Source: Rhizobiales bacterium 63-22 (GTDB lineage Bacteria > Pseudomonadota > Alphaproteobacteria > Rhizobiales > Rhizobiaceae). From it: a stretch of 63,732 nucleotides of DNA. Under the pieces are notes generated by a model. That model had not been told where the DNA came from. It searched no databases and worked only from the letters and a program-made list of their open reading frames with translations. The stretch covers positions 639,845-703,576 of the forward strand of contig MKVZ01000004.1 of assembly GCA_001898995.1 (NCBI GenBank), in the 5' to 3' direction. Position 1 is the first letter of the stretch, and every line of letters begins with the position of its first letter. Positions 8,500 to 15,936 of the stretch are shown one piece after another. The position numbers and the translations under genes were made by a program.

Positions 8500-9105
8500 T
8501 CAGAGCGCGGTGCGCGCCCGCAAGGCCGCGGCAAGCGTGCCTTCATCCAGATAATCCAGTTCACCGCCGACCGGCACGCCATGGGCGAGCCGCGTCACCC
8601 GCACGTCGAACCCGCCAAGCTGGTCGGTGATGTAATGCGCGGTGGTCTGGCCTTCGACGGTGGCGTTGACGGCCAGAATCACTTCCCTGACCGTGCCTTC
8701 AGCCACGCGTTCCACCAGCCCCTTGATGTTGAGATCGTCCGGCCCGACGCCATCGAGCGGCGACAGCCGCCCGCCCAGCACATGATAGCGCACATTCATG
8801 GTGCCTGCGCGCTCCAGCGCCCAGAGGTCGGACACGTCCTCGACCACGATCAGCACCGAGTCGTCGCGGCGCGGGTCGGTGCAGATCGTGCAGGGATCGC
8901 TGGTGTCCACATTGCCGCAGCAGGAACAGATGCGCACCTTTTCCGCCGCTTCCTGCATGGCGTCGCCAAGCGGGACCAGCAGCGCTTCCTTCTTCTTGAT
9001 GAGATGCAGCGCCGCGCGGCGGGCCGAGCGCGGTCCAAGCCCCGGCACACGCGCCAGCAACTGGATCAGGCGTTCGATTTCGGGACCGGCTATTCGTTTG
9101 GACAT
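8500..9105 (-). CDS. recR: Recombination mediator RecR
   Basis: Works with RecF and RecO to load RecA on single-stranded gaps. The 201-residue protein has the N-terminal helix-hairpin-helix ('[20 protein letters not shown]'), a zinc finger with Cys60, Cys63, Cys72 and Cys75 ('[16 protein letters not shown]') and a Toprim domain starting '[16 protein letters not shown]' and continuing to '[19 protein letters not shown]'. It follows ybaB by 4 bases and forms the standard dnaX-ybaB-recR operon. Its partner recF lies about 18 kb away in this window. Confidence 0.97.
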   Translation of the reverse strand: MSKRIAGPEIERLIQLLARVPGLGPRSARRAALHLIKKKEALLVPLGDAMQEAAEKVRICSCCGNVDTSDPCTICTDPRRDDSVLIVVEDVSDLWALERAGTMNVRYHVLGGRLSPLDGVGPDDLNIKGLVERVAEGTVREVILAVNATVEGQTTAHYITDQLGGFDVRVTRLAHGVPVGGELDYLDEGTLAAALRARTAL

Positions 9106-9109
9106 GGTT

Positions 9110-9433
9110 TTAAAACGGCAGCTTCATCCCGGGCGGGATCGGCAATCCGGCCGTCAGCGCCTGCGTTTTTTCGGCCATGGCGGCTTCGAGCTTGGCCTTG
9201 GCGTCGTTATGGGCGGCGATGATGAGGTCTTCGAGGATTTCCACCTCGTCTTCCTTCATCAGCGACGGATCGATCTTCAGCGCCGACAACGTGCCCTGCC
9301 CCGCCAGCGTGACCGAAACCAGTCCGCCGCCGGAAGCGGCGGTGACTTCCAGATTGGCGATCTCCTCCTGCATGGCCTTCATCTTGGCCTGCAATTCCTT
9401 CGCCTGTTTCATCATGCCCATCATGTCGCGCAT
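9110..9433 (-). CDS. YbaB/EbfC family nucleoid-associated protein
   Basis: A 107-residue DNA-binding protein that dimerises in tweezer fashion. It starts [20 protein letters not shown], with the Met/Gln-rich N-terminal helix typical of the family, and contains '[20 protein letters not shown]' and '[16 protein letters not shown]'. It sits between dnaX and recR in one operon (17-base and 4-base gaps). Family members bind DNA with modest specificity, and the link to recombination comes from this conserved neighbourhood. Confidence 0.95.
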   Translation of the reverse strand: MRDMMGMMKQAKELQAKMKAMQEEIANLEVTAASGGGLVSVTLAGQGTLSALKIDPSLMKEDEVEILEDLIIAAHNDAKAKLEAAMAEKTQALTAGLPIPPGMKLPF

Positions 9434-9450
9434 GGCTTCACTCCAGTTTG

Positions 9451-11262
9451 TCAGTCGTCTTCGGACGGCGGGCCGGGCGTTTCCGGCGCGGCGTCGAGGT
9501 CGATATCCGCATCGTCGCCCTGATCGGGAACGGCGATGCGCACATCGGTGATCTTCGCACCCGGAAAAGCGGCGAGGATCGCCGCAACGTCCGGATCGGC
9601 GCGGGCGTCGGTTACCAGCGTGTCGCGGCGCTCGGCCTCCGCCTCGGCCACGGTCTGGCCCGCCACGTCGCGCGCCACCGTCACCACCCAGCGCAGGCCG
9701 GTCCAGTTCAGAAGGCGTTGCGCCATGTCGCCGGGCAGCGATTTCGGCGCGTCGTCGGTCAGGCCGATCTCCAGCCGCCCCGGCGCGATGGAGGACAGGC
9801 GCACGCAGTTCCTGACCAGTATCTTGAACTGCATGTCGCGATGCCTGTCCGCAAGCGCGACGATGTCGTCAAGGCTGTTGACGGGAACGGAAGGCTGCGG
9901 TTGCGCAGCGGGCTTCGGAGAGGTTTCGGCGATGCGCATGGCCGTCGCCGGAGCGCCGGAGCCCGCCGCCATGGCGGACGGCGCAACCGCATCGGCGACC
10001 GCATGAGCCTCGCTTCCACCGCCATTCGGTCTGGCGCCAGAGGATGGCTGCGGGCGCGGCGCGGAAACGGAACCGTTTTCCAGACCGCGCAGGGCTTCGT
10101 CCAGCGTCGGCAGGTCGGCGGCATGGGCGAGGCGAATCAGCAGCATTTCGGCCGCCTGCACCGGGCGGTTGGCGGTATCCACCTCGGCGATGCCCTTGAG
10201 CAGTATCTGCCATGTACGCGAAAGCACACGCACGGAAAGCTTTCCCGCGAAATCGAGCCCGCGACGGCGCTCGTCCTCCGACAGCGAAACATCCTCGCCC
10301 ACTTCCGGCGTGAAGCGCAGCCGCGTGACCAGATGGTTGAAATCGGCAAGCTCGGTCAGCACCACGGACGGATCGGCGCCGGAATCATATTGCGCGCGGA
10401 ACTCCTTCAGCGCGGCGGCCACGTCGCCGCGCATCAGCATCTCGAACAGGTCGATGATGCGCGCGCGGTCGGCCAGCCCCAGCATGGAACGCACCGCTTC
10501 CGCCGTCACCTCGCCCGCGCCATGCGCGATGGCCTGATCGAAGATCGACAGCGAATCGCGCGCCGAACCCTCGCCCGCGCGGGCGATCATGGCCAGCGAG
10601 GCGTCGTCCACCGTGATCTTTTCGGCCTCGGCGATGCGGCGCAGATGGGCGGCGAGCGCGCCCGATTCGATGCGGCGCAGATCGAAGCGCTGGCAGCGCG
10701 ACAGCACCGTGATCGGAACCTTGCGGATTTCGGTGGTGGCGAAGATGAACTTGACGTGCGGCGGCGGCTCTTCCAGCGTCTTCAGCAGGCCGTTGAAGGC
10801 CTGCGTGGAGAGCATGTGCACCTCGTCGATGATATAGACCTTGTAGCGCGCGGAGACGGGACGGTAGCGCACCTGCTCGATGATCTCGCGGATATCGTCG
10901 ATGCCGGTATGGGAGGCGGCGTCCATCTCGATCACGTCGACATGGCGGCCCTCCATGATCGCCCGGCAATGCTCGCCCGGCACGGAAAGGTCGATGGTCG
11001 GCTGGTCGGTCGTATCGGTCTTGTAATTGAGGGCGCGGGCGAGAATGCGCGCCGTCGTGGTCTTGCCCACGCCGCGCACGCCGGTCAGCATCCACGCCTG
11101 CGCGATGCGGCCGGTCTCGAAGGCGTTCTTCAGCGTGCGCACCATCGGCTCCTGGCCGATGAGGTCGTCGAAATTCTGGGGGCGGTATTTGCGGGCGAGA
11201 ACGCGATAGGCGCCGTCGGAAGCAAACTCGGCGGCAGCAAAGTCGGCGGATGTCATGTCCAT
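9451..11262 (-). CDS. dnaX: DNA polymerase III subunit gamma/tau
   Basis: Clamp-loader ATPase of the replicative polymerase, 603 residues. '[15 protein letters not shown]' is followed by the Walker A motif 'GVRGVGKTT' (61-69), DExx box 'IIDEVHMLS' and SRC motif '[13 protein letters not shown]'. Domain III and a low-complexity Ala/Pro linker precede the C-terminal tau domain. An oddity: the E. coli-type four-cysteine zinc module after Walker A is not intact. Only one Cys remains, in '[15 protein letters not shown]'. I saw no A6G slippery site, so a programmed gamma frameshift is not supported. First gene of the dnaX-ybaB-recR operon. Confidence 0.96.
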   Translation of the reverse strand: MDMTSADFAAAEFASDGAYRVLARKYRPQNFDDLIGQEPMVRTLKNAFETGRIAQAWMLTGVRGVGKTTTARILARALNYKTDTTDQPTIDLSVPGEHCRAIMEGRHVDVIEMDAASHTGIDDIREIIEQVRYRPVSARYKVYIIDEVHMLSTQAFNGLLKTLEEPPPHVKFIFATTEIRKVPITVLSRCQRFDLRRIESGALAAHLRRIAEAEKITVDDASLAMIARAGEGSARDSLSIFDQAIAHGAGEVTAEAVRSMLGLADRARIIDLFEMLMRGDVAAALKEFRAQYDSGADPSVVLTELADFNHLVTRLRFTPEVGEDVSLSEDERRRGLDFAGKLSVRVLSRTWQILLKGIAEVDTANRPVQAAEMLLIRLAHAADLPTLDEALRGLENGSVSAPRPQPSSGARPNGGGSEAHAVADAVAPSAMAAGSGAPATAMRIAETSPKPAAQPQPSVPVNSLDDIVALADRHRDMQFKILVRNCVRLSSIAPGRLEIGLTDDAPKSLPGDMAQRLLNWTGLRWVVTVARDVAGQTVAEAEAERRDTLVTDARADPDVAAILAAFPGAKITDVRIAVPDQGDDADIDLDAAPETPGPPSEDD

Positions 11263-11403
11263 GGCGACCCTTCCGTTCCCGGTGTGACCTGTCTGCGTGA
11301 CCTGTCCGATTAACCTGTTTCTGGCCGGCAGTCTGGACCGGGCGCATGTCCGCCGTCAACACGGGACGGCTCCCGTCAACAGCCGTGAGATGCGTGAGAA
11401 AAG

Positions 11404-11504
11404 GTGGGAGGCTGGCACGATGACCCGTGCCGTGGCTCGTTAGGGCTGCTTCCTTCCGGACCTGACCCGGTTGGCGAGTGGCTCGTCCACCACCAACCTC
11501 CCGG
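11404..11504 (-). ncRNA. ffs: Signal recognition particle 4.5S RNA
   Basis: On the minus strand the conserved domain IV apical segment GGTCAGGTCCGGAAGGAAGC (then AGCC) is present without change. The ends pair to close a long hairpin (GGGAGGTTGG near 11500 with CCAGCCTCCC near 11410), giving the roughly 100-nt bacterial form. It binds Ffh to target nascent membrane proteins. It lies downstream of nothing on its strand except the gap before dnaX, and is divergent from the HIT gene. Exact ends are inferred from the base-paired terminus. Confidence 0.95.
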
Positions 11505-11571
11505 CCTGCATATCGTCAATCGCGGCGCAAAAAGCAAGCGCAAAGGCAAAAAAACTGATAGGAATCGCTTC

Positions 11572-11976
11572 ATGGAACCTTTCAAACTCGACAAACGGCT
11601 CGATGCCGACACTTTTTTCGTCGCGGTGCTGGGCCTGAGCGAATTGCGGCTGATGAACGACCGGCGCTGGCCGTGGCTGATCCTCGTGCCGCGCCGCCCA
11701 GGCATGACCGAAATCCACGACATGACGCCGCTCGACCAGACCATGCTGACCTTCGAGGCGGGAATGGTCGCGGAGGCGCTGAAAAACGTCACCGGCTGCG
11801 ACAAGATCAATACCGGCGCGCTCGGCAATATCGTGCGGCAACTGCACCTGCATGTCATTGCCCGCAGCGAGGGCGACGCCGGCTGGCCTGGCCCCGTCTG
11901 GGGCCATGGAGCCCGCATCCCCTATGACGAGGCCGAGGCGGAAACATTCATCGCCGCCGTCCGCGCGGGGCTCTGA
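11572..11976 (+). CDS. HIT-domain protein
   Basis: A small cytosolic nucleotide-binding protein of 134 residues from the histidine-triad superfamily (Ap4A hydrolase or nucleotidyl hydrolase type). The motif reads Q90-L-H92-L-H94-V-I. The catalytic middle His and the last His are present, but the first His of the usual HxHxH triad is Gln. 'FFVAVLGLSELRLMNDRRWP' and 'WLILVPRRPG' are typical of the alphaproteobacterial subgroup. The ATG at 11572 is chosen because the frame upstream runs through the ffs gene. It lies 27 bases before nudC and is probably co-transcribed with it, giving a nucleotide-housecleaning pair. Confidence 0.9.
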   Translation: MEPFKLDKRLDADTFFVAVLGLSELRLMNDRRWPWLILVPRRPGMTEIHDMTPLDQTMLTFEAGMVAEALKNVTGCDKINTGALGNIVRQLHLHVIARSEGDAGWPGPVWGHGARIPYDEAEAETFIAAVRAGL

Positions 11977-12003
11977 TCCCTTCCATAATCTTTCGAGAAC
12001 ATC

Positions 12004-12963
12004 ATGGCCTTCCGTCTCTACGACCTGCCGGAAATCGAACCGAGCAGCCGCGTCGGCTTCGCCGGCAACCGCATCGACCGCCTGTCCGAAAAGCGGCAGG
12101 ACGATTCGGCCTTCACCGCGCTGGAACTGCCGGAAACCCGTGTCCTGCTTCTGTGCGGCAACAGGCTGCTTCTGGACTATGCGGAGGAAAAAGCGCCGCG
12201 CGTGCTGTTTTCCGCCGCAGAAGCGCAGGCCTTCGCGCCGGACCTCGCCGAGCCGGTGCTGCTAGGGCTTCTGGACGGCAATCCGATCGTGGCGCTGACG
12301 GCGGCGCTCGACCCCGACAGGCTGGAGGCGCCGTTCCGGGCGCAGGATTATCGCGGCGTCTATACGGACGGCCTCGTCCCGACCGATCTGGTCGGCGCGC
12401 TGGCGCAGGCCGCGGCACTCACCGCATGGCACACGAACCACCGCTTTTGCGGGCGGTGCGGATCGCGGACGGAGATGAAGGCGGGCGGCGCGAAACGCCG
12501 ATGCCCGAATTGCGGCGCGGAGCATTTTCCGCGCACGGACCCGGTGGCGATCTGGCTGCCGGTGCGCGGGGAAAAATGCATCCTTGCGCGCGGACCCCAT
12601 TTCGTGACCGGCACTTATTCCTGTCTTGCCGGATTCATCGAGCAGGGCGAGACGATCGAAGCCGCCGTGCGCCGCGAAAGCCGCGAGGAAATGGGCCTTG
12701 CCATCGGCCGCGTCGGCTACCACGCCAGCCAGCCATGGCCCTTCCCCTATTCGCTGATGATCGGCTGCCATGCCGAGGTTCTGTCCGACGATTTCACCGT
12801 CGACCGCTCGGAGCTTGAGGACGGGCGCTGGTTCGGCAAGGCCGAGGTGCGCGCCATGCTGGACGGAAGCCATCAAGACGGGCTGCGCGTGCCCGCGCCG
12901 GGGGCAATCGCAACCCATCTGATCAGGGCGTGGGCGGAAAGCATTTCCAGCGAAAGTGCGTAG
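12004..12963 (+). CDS. nudC: NAD(+) diphosphatase
   Basis: Nudix hydrolase of 319 residues that splits NAD(H) to NMN(H) and AMP and can remove NAD caps from RNA. It has a zinc ribbon with Cys149, Cys152, Cys167 and Cys170 ('CGRCG...CPNCG'). The Nudix box spans about 210-232 ('GFIEQGETIEAAVRRESREE'), and the NADH-specific 'SQPWPFP' motif follows. It is downstream of the HIT gene. The final SISSESA and stop codon are encoded by a mosaic repeat (12941-13004), identical to the end of the LysR protein at 6410, so the original C-terminus has probably been overwritten. Confidence 0.95.
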   Translation: MAFRLYDLPEIEPSSRVGFAGNRIDRLSEKRQDDSAFTALELPETRVLLLCGNRLLLDYAEEKAPRVLFSAAEAQAFAPDLAEPVLLGLLDGNPIVALTAALDPDRLEAPFRAQDYRGVYTDGLVPTDLVGALAQAAALTAWHTNHRFCGRCGSRTEMKAGGAKRRCPNCGAEHFPRTDPVAIWLPVRGEKCILARGPHFVTGTYSCLAGFIEQGETIEAAVRRESREEMGLAIGRVGYHASQPWPFPYSLMIGCHAEVLSDDFTVDRSELEDGRWFGKAEVRAMLDGSHQDGLRVPAPGAIATHLIRAWAESISSESA

Positions 12964-13004
12964 CGGTTTCGCGAAGGATAATGCGTAAAAATAAAGAGTT
13001 AGGG
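12941..13004 (+). repeat. Mosaic intergenic repeat, copy 3 (supplies the nudC stop codon, abuts the pheA stop)
   Basis: Starts 'gcatttccagcgaaagtgcg', continues 'tagcggtttcgcg' and ends 'aaggataatgcgtaaaa'. It fills the whole gap between the convergent nudC and pheA genes, and both stop codons lie in it or at its edge. Confidence 0.9.
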
Positions 13005-13005
13005 C

Positions 13006-13869
13006 TTATTCCGCCGCCAGCAGGTGCGTGTCGCGCACGTCGCTGCCCTTGTAGACACCGAGAATCCGCACTTCCTTCGAGAAGAACTCCAGTTCTTCCA
13101 GCGCAAGCTTGACGTTGGAATCTTCCGGGTGTCCCTCGATGTCGGCGTAGAACTGCGTGGCGATGAAGCGGCCGCCGATCTGGTAGCTTTCGAGCTTCGT
13201 CATGTTGATGCCGTTGGTTGCGAAGCCGCCCAGCGCCTTGTAGAGCGCAGCCGGCACGTTGCGCACGCGGAAGACGAAAGTGGTGATGACGCGCTCGCCG
13301 TTCTGCGGCCGCGCCGCCCATTGCTTCGTCTTGGACAGCACCACGAAACGGGTGACGTTATCCTCCGAATCCTCGACATTCTCTTCCAGAATATCGAGGC
13401 CATAGAGCCCTGCCGCCAGACGCGGCGCAAGCGCGGCCATGGAACGGTCCTGCATGTCGGCGACGAGGCGCGCGGCCCCGGCCGTATCGCCCGCTATCAC
13501 CGGCTTCCAGCCGTTGCGGCGGATGACGTTGCGGCACTGGCCGAGCGCATGGATATGGCTGTGGACCGTCCTGATCTCCTCGCGCTTCACGCCCGGCAGC
13601 ACCATGAGCTGGAAATGGATCGGCAGGAAATATTCGCCGACGATGTGCATGTCCGCGAGCGGCAGCAGATAATGGATATCCGCCACGCGGCCGGCCAGCG
13701 TGTTCTCGATCGGGATCATGGCGAGGTCGGCAGCACCGCTTTCGACCGCATTGAACGCGTCCTCGAAGGTCGGGCACGGCAGGGGCTCCATTGCCGGAAA
13801 CATGTCGCGGCAAGCCGTGTCGGAATTGGCGCCCGCTTCGCCCTGAAAGGAAATCCGGTTGGTTGTCAT
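13006..13869 (-). CDS. pheA: Prephenate dehydratase (monofunctional)
   Basis: Converts prephenate to phenylpyruvate in phenylalanine synthesis. The 287-residue protein has an N-terminal PDT domain starting 'ISFQGEAGANSDTACRDMFP', the 'AMIPIENTLAGRVADIHYLL' segment and the catalytic 'DNVTRFVVL' (TRF) motif. A C-terminal ACT domain for phenylalanine feedback runs from about residue 195 ('ALYKALGGFATNGINMTKLE'). There is no chorismate mutase domain, as usual in Rhizobiales. It lies downstream of kdsB on the same strand, with a mosaic repeat between them. Confidence 0.96.
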   Translation of the reverse strand: MTTNRISFQGEAGANSDTACRDMFPAMEPLPCPTFEDAFNAVESGAADLAMIPIENTLAGRVADIHYLLPLADMHIVGEYFLPIHFQLMVLPGVKREEIRTVHSHIHALGQCRNVIRRNGWKPVIAGDTAGAARLVADMQDRSMAALAPRLAAGLYGLDILEENVEDSEDNVTRFVVLSKTKQWAARPQNGERVITTFVFRVRNVPAALYKALGGFATNGINMTKLESYQIGGRFIATQFYADIEGHPEDSNVKLALEELEFFSKEVRILGVYKGSDVRDTHLLAAE

Positions 13870-13900
13870 CGTGCTTGCTCTTTCTGTACGTTCTTTCAGA

Positions 13901-14001
13901 TAGAGCGCGTTTCGATCCGATTGAATCAGACCGGCGCTCTACTTGTTTGTTTTGACGCGCATCTTATCCGAAAACCGTTTCACACTTTTCGGGATGCGCT
14001 C
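13901..14001. repeat. Mosaic intergenic repeat, second type (supplies the kdsB 3' end)
   Basis: The palindromic head 'tagagcgcgtttcgatccga' with its inverted partner 'ggcgctcta' is followed by 'atcttatccgaaaaccgttt' and 'cacacttttcgggatgcgct'. A close copy lies at 32551-32654. The last codons and stop of kdsB fall within it. Confidence 0.85.
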
Positions 14002-14726
14002 TGTGCGACAAGAAGGCGCGCGCGGTCAAGGTCGGCCGGTGTGTCGACGCCGAGCGGAACCGTTTTCACGATTTCCGCATCGATGCGCATTCCCGCTTCC
14101 AGCGCCCGCAACTGTTCGAGCTTCTCGCGCTTTTCGAGCGGCGACGGCCCCAGCGTCACGAAACGCTCCAGCGCGGCGCGGCGATAGGCATAAAGGCCGA
14201 TATGGTGATAGAGGGGGCCTTCGCCGTATGGAGCCGTGGCGCGGGTGAAATAGAGCGCGCGCAGGCGGTTTTCGCCGATGGGCGAGCCGACGATCTTCAC
14301 CACGTTCGGATTGGTCTTTTCTTCCTCGACCGTGATTTCGACGCCGAGTGTCGCGATGTCGGCGGGCCCGTCCGCAAGCGGCGCCAGCGCGCGCCGGATG
14401 GTCTGCGGGTCGATGGTCGGCAGATCGCCCTGCACATTGACCACCGCCTCGATCTCGCCGGCCGGATCGAGCCTTTGCAGCGCCTCGTGGATGCGGTCGG
14501 AACCCGATTCGTGGTCGGCGCGCGTCATCACCGCCTCGTGGCCATGGGCGGTAACGGCCGCGAACACCGCCTCGCTGTCGGTGGCGACCACCGTACGCCC
14601 CAGTTTCGCCGCCGCGGCGCGATCGGCCACCTGTACGATCATCGGCTTGCCGCAGATATCGGCCAGCGGCTTGTTGGGCAGGCGCGTCGAGCCGAGACGG
14701 GCCGGAATCAGCGTCAGGGTCTTCAT
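13980..14726 (-). CDS. kdsB: 3-deoxy-manno-octulosonate cytidylyltransferase (CMP-KDO synthetase)
   Basis: Activates KDO with CTP for lipopolysaccharide inner-core assembly. The 248-residue product starts at the Met of '[20 protein letters not shown]', the conserved nucleotide-binding N-terminus. The frame extends 19 codons upstream without conservation. '[19 protein letters not shown]' and '[18 protein letters not shown]' are family signatures. The last residues (SASRKV) and the TGA are read from a repeat element that also continues downstream, so the tail is not conserved. Upstream and divergent is the cytochrome c gene. Confidence 0.95.
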   Translation of the reverse strand: MKTLTLIPARLGSTRLPNKPLADICGKPMIVQVADRAAAAKLGRTVVATDSEAVFAAVTAHGHEAVMTRADHESGSDRIHEALQRLDPAGEIEAVVNVQGDLPTIDPQTIRRALAPLADGPADIATLGVEITVEEEKTNPNVVKIVGSPIGENRLRALYFTRATAPYGEGPLYHHIGLYAYRRAALERFVTLGPSPLEKREKLEQLRALEAGMRIDAEIVKTVPLGVDTPADLDRARLLVAQSASRKV

Positions 14727-15010
14727 GGTCGGTGCGTACTCGCTTTCGTCTGTCCTGTCCTTGCAGCCTTTCGGGGGCGGCATCCGGGTGCGGCTTCCGC
14801 AATCCTTTAGCCGCGCCGCGCGGGCGGCAAAAGTGTCAAAAAGTCACGGGGCTTGCCTCCCTTATAGGTGTTGCATCGCTCCGACAAAAGACCTAGTTTC
14901 CGGGCGATGCCGCCGGGTGAGGAGCGACGGCCCGCCAAGGGTTGTGCCGGCGCATGAGGCGGAAGAGAACGCGTCACGAGAGCGTTCGGGAGAGGGAGTA
15001 CGAACCGGCG

Positions 15011-15784
15011 ATGAATGCAACCCAGCCGAACAAGTTCATCATGGCCTTTCTGGGGGTGGTGTTCGTCGTCATGACGATAGGCATCCTGTCCAATTCGCTT
15101 TATTATTCGCCGCTGCCGGAAAAGCCCGGCTTCGCGATCAAGGCGGTGGAAGCCCCGGCCGCCGGAGGCGCAGCCGCGGCACCAAAGGCGATCCCCATCG
15201 AGGCATTGCTGCAAACCGCCGATCCCAAGAAGGGCGCGGTGGTGTTCAAGCGTTGCCTGGCCTGCCATACCGGCGACAAGAACGGCGGCAACAAGGTCGG
15301 CCCGCATCTCTGGGGCATCGTGAACCGCCCCGCCGCCTCCGTGCCGGATTTCAGCTATTCCGCCGCCATGAAGGCGTTCGGCGCCGCCGGCAACAAGTGG
15401 ACTTACGAGCATCTCAACACGTTCCTGACCTTGCCGAAGGCTTTCATCAAGGGTACGGCGATGGGCTTCGCCGGCGACAAGAACGACGCCGAGCGCGCGG
15501 ACCTGATCGCCTACCTGCGCACGCTGTCGGACAATCCGCCGCCGCTGCCTGCACCCCCAGCCGCCGCGCCCGCCGCCGGTGCGAAACCCGCCGCAGGTGC
15601 GGCGCCCGCTCCTGCCGGTGCGAAGCCTGCTGCTGCAGGTGCGGCTCCTGCCGCTCCCGCTGCCAATGGCGGCAAGCCTGCCGCTGGCGCGCCAGCCCAA
15701 CCTGCGGCACCGGCTGCCCAGCCCGCTCCGGCACCGGCTGCTCCGGCACCAACGACTCAACCGGCACCGGCGCCGGCGAAATAA
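15011..15784 (+). CDS. Membrane-anchored class I cytochrome c with Ala/Pro-rich tail (CycM-like)
   Basis: Electron carrier of 257 residues. One N-terminal hydrophobic segment (about 9-29) forms an uncleaved membrane anchor. The heme site is C82-L-A-C85-H86, with the likely axial Met152 in 'KGTAMGF'. 'GPHLWGIVNRPAASVPDF' and 'AYLRTLSDNP' match cytochrome c2/c552 folds. From about residue 180 the protein becomes a low-complexity tail of about 75 residues rich in Ala, Pro and Gly with recurring 'GAKPAA' units, unusual in length for this family. CycM-type proteins carry electrons to aa3 oxidase, so the same role is inferred. The ATG at 15011 is chosen to start the anchor. Confidence 0.9.
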   Translation: MNATQPNKFIMAFLGVVFVVMTIGILSNSLYYSPLPEKPGFAIKAVEAPAAGGAAAAPKAIPIEALLQTADPKKGAVVFKRCLACHTGDKNGGNKVGPHLWGIVNRPAASVPDFSYSAAMKAFGAAGNKWTYEHLNTFLTLPKAFIKGTAMGFAGDKNDAERADLIAYLRTLSDNPPPLPAPPAAAPAAGAKPAAGAAPAPAGAKPAAAGAAPAAPAANGGKPAAGAPAQPAAPAAQPAPAPAAPAPTTQPAPAPAK

Positions 15785-15806
15785 ACCGGGCCGGCAGCGC
15801 TTATCG

Positions 15807-15833
15807 AAGCCGGGTTCGCACCCGGCTTTTTTA
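15807..15833 (+). terminator. Rho-independent terminator of the cytochrome c gene
   Basis: Perfect 9-bp stem aagccgggt / acccggctt (15807-15815 with 15820-15828), followed by a T run. Confidence 0.92.
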
Positions 15834-15936
15834 TCGATAAGCGGCATTTTTCTCGCCCCGCGCCTTTCTTCCTCCGCAAAAAACCCTAAAAATTAGAAGC
15901 TGATTCAGGGGCTGAAACGGAAGAGAGAGGTGCCGG

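Noticed and set aside
9451..11262. Programmed frameshift site in dnaX making a separate gamma subunit
   Set aside because: No A-rich slippery heptamer was seen on the coding strand.
11263..11403. Promoter or second small RNA next to the 4.5S RNA gene
   Set aside because: Short TGTTGACGG repeats and an ACGGGA/TCCCGT dyad are visible, but nothing distinguishes a promoter from chance in GC-rich DNA.
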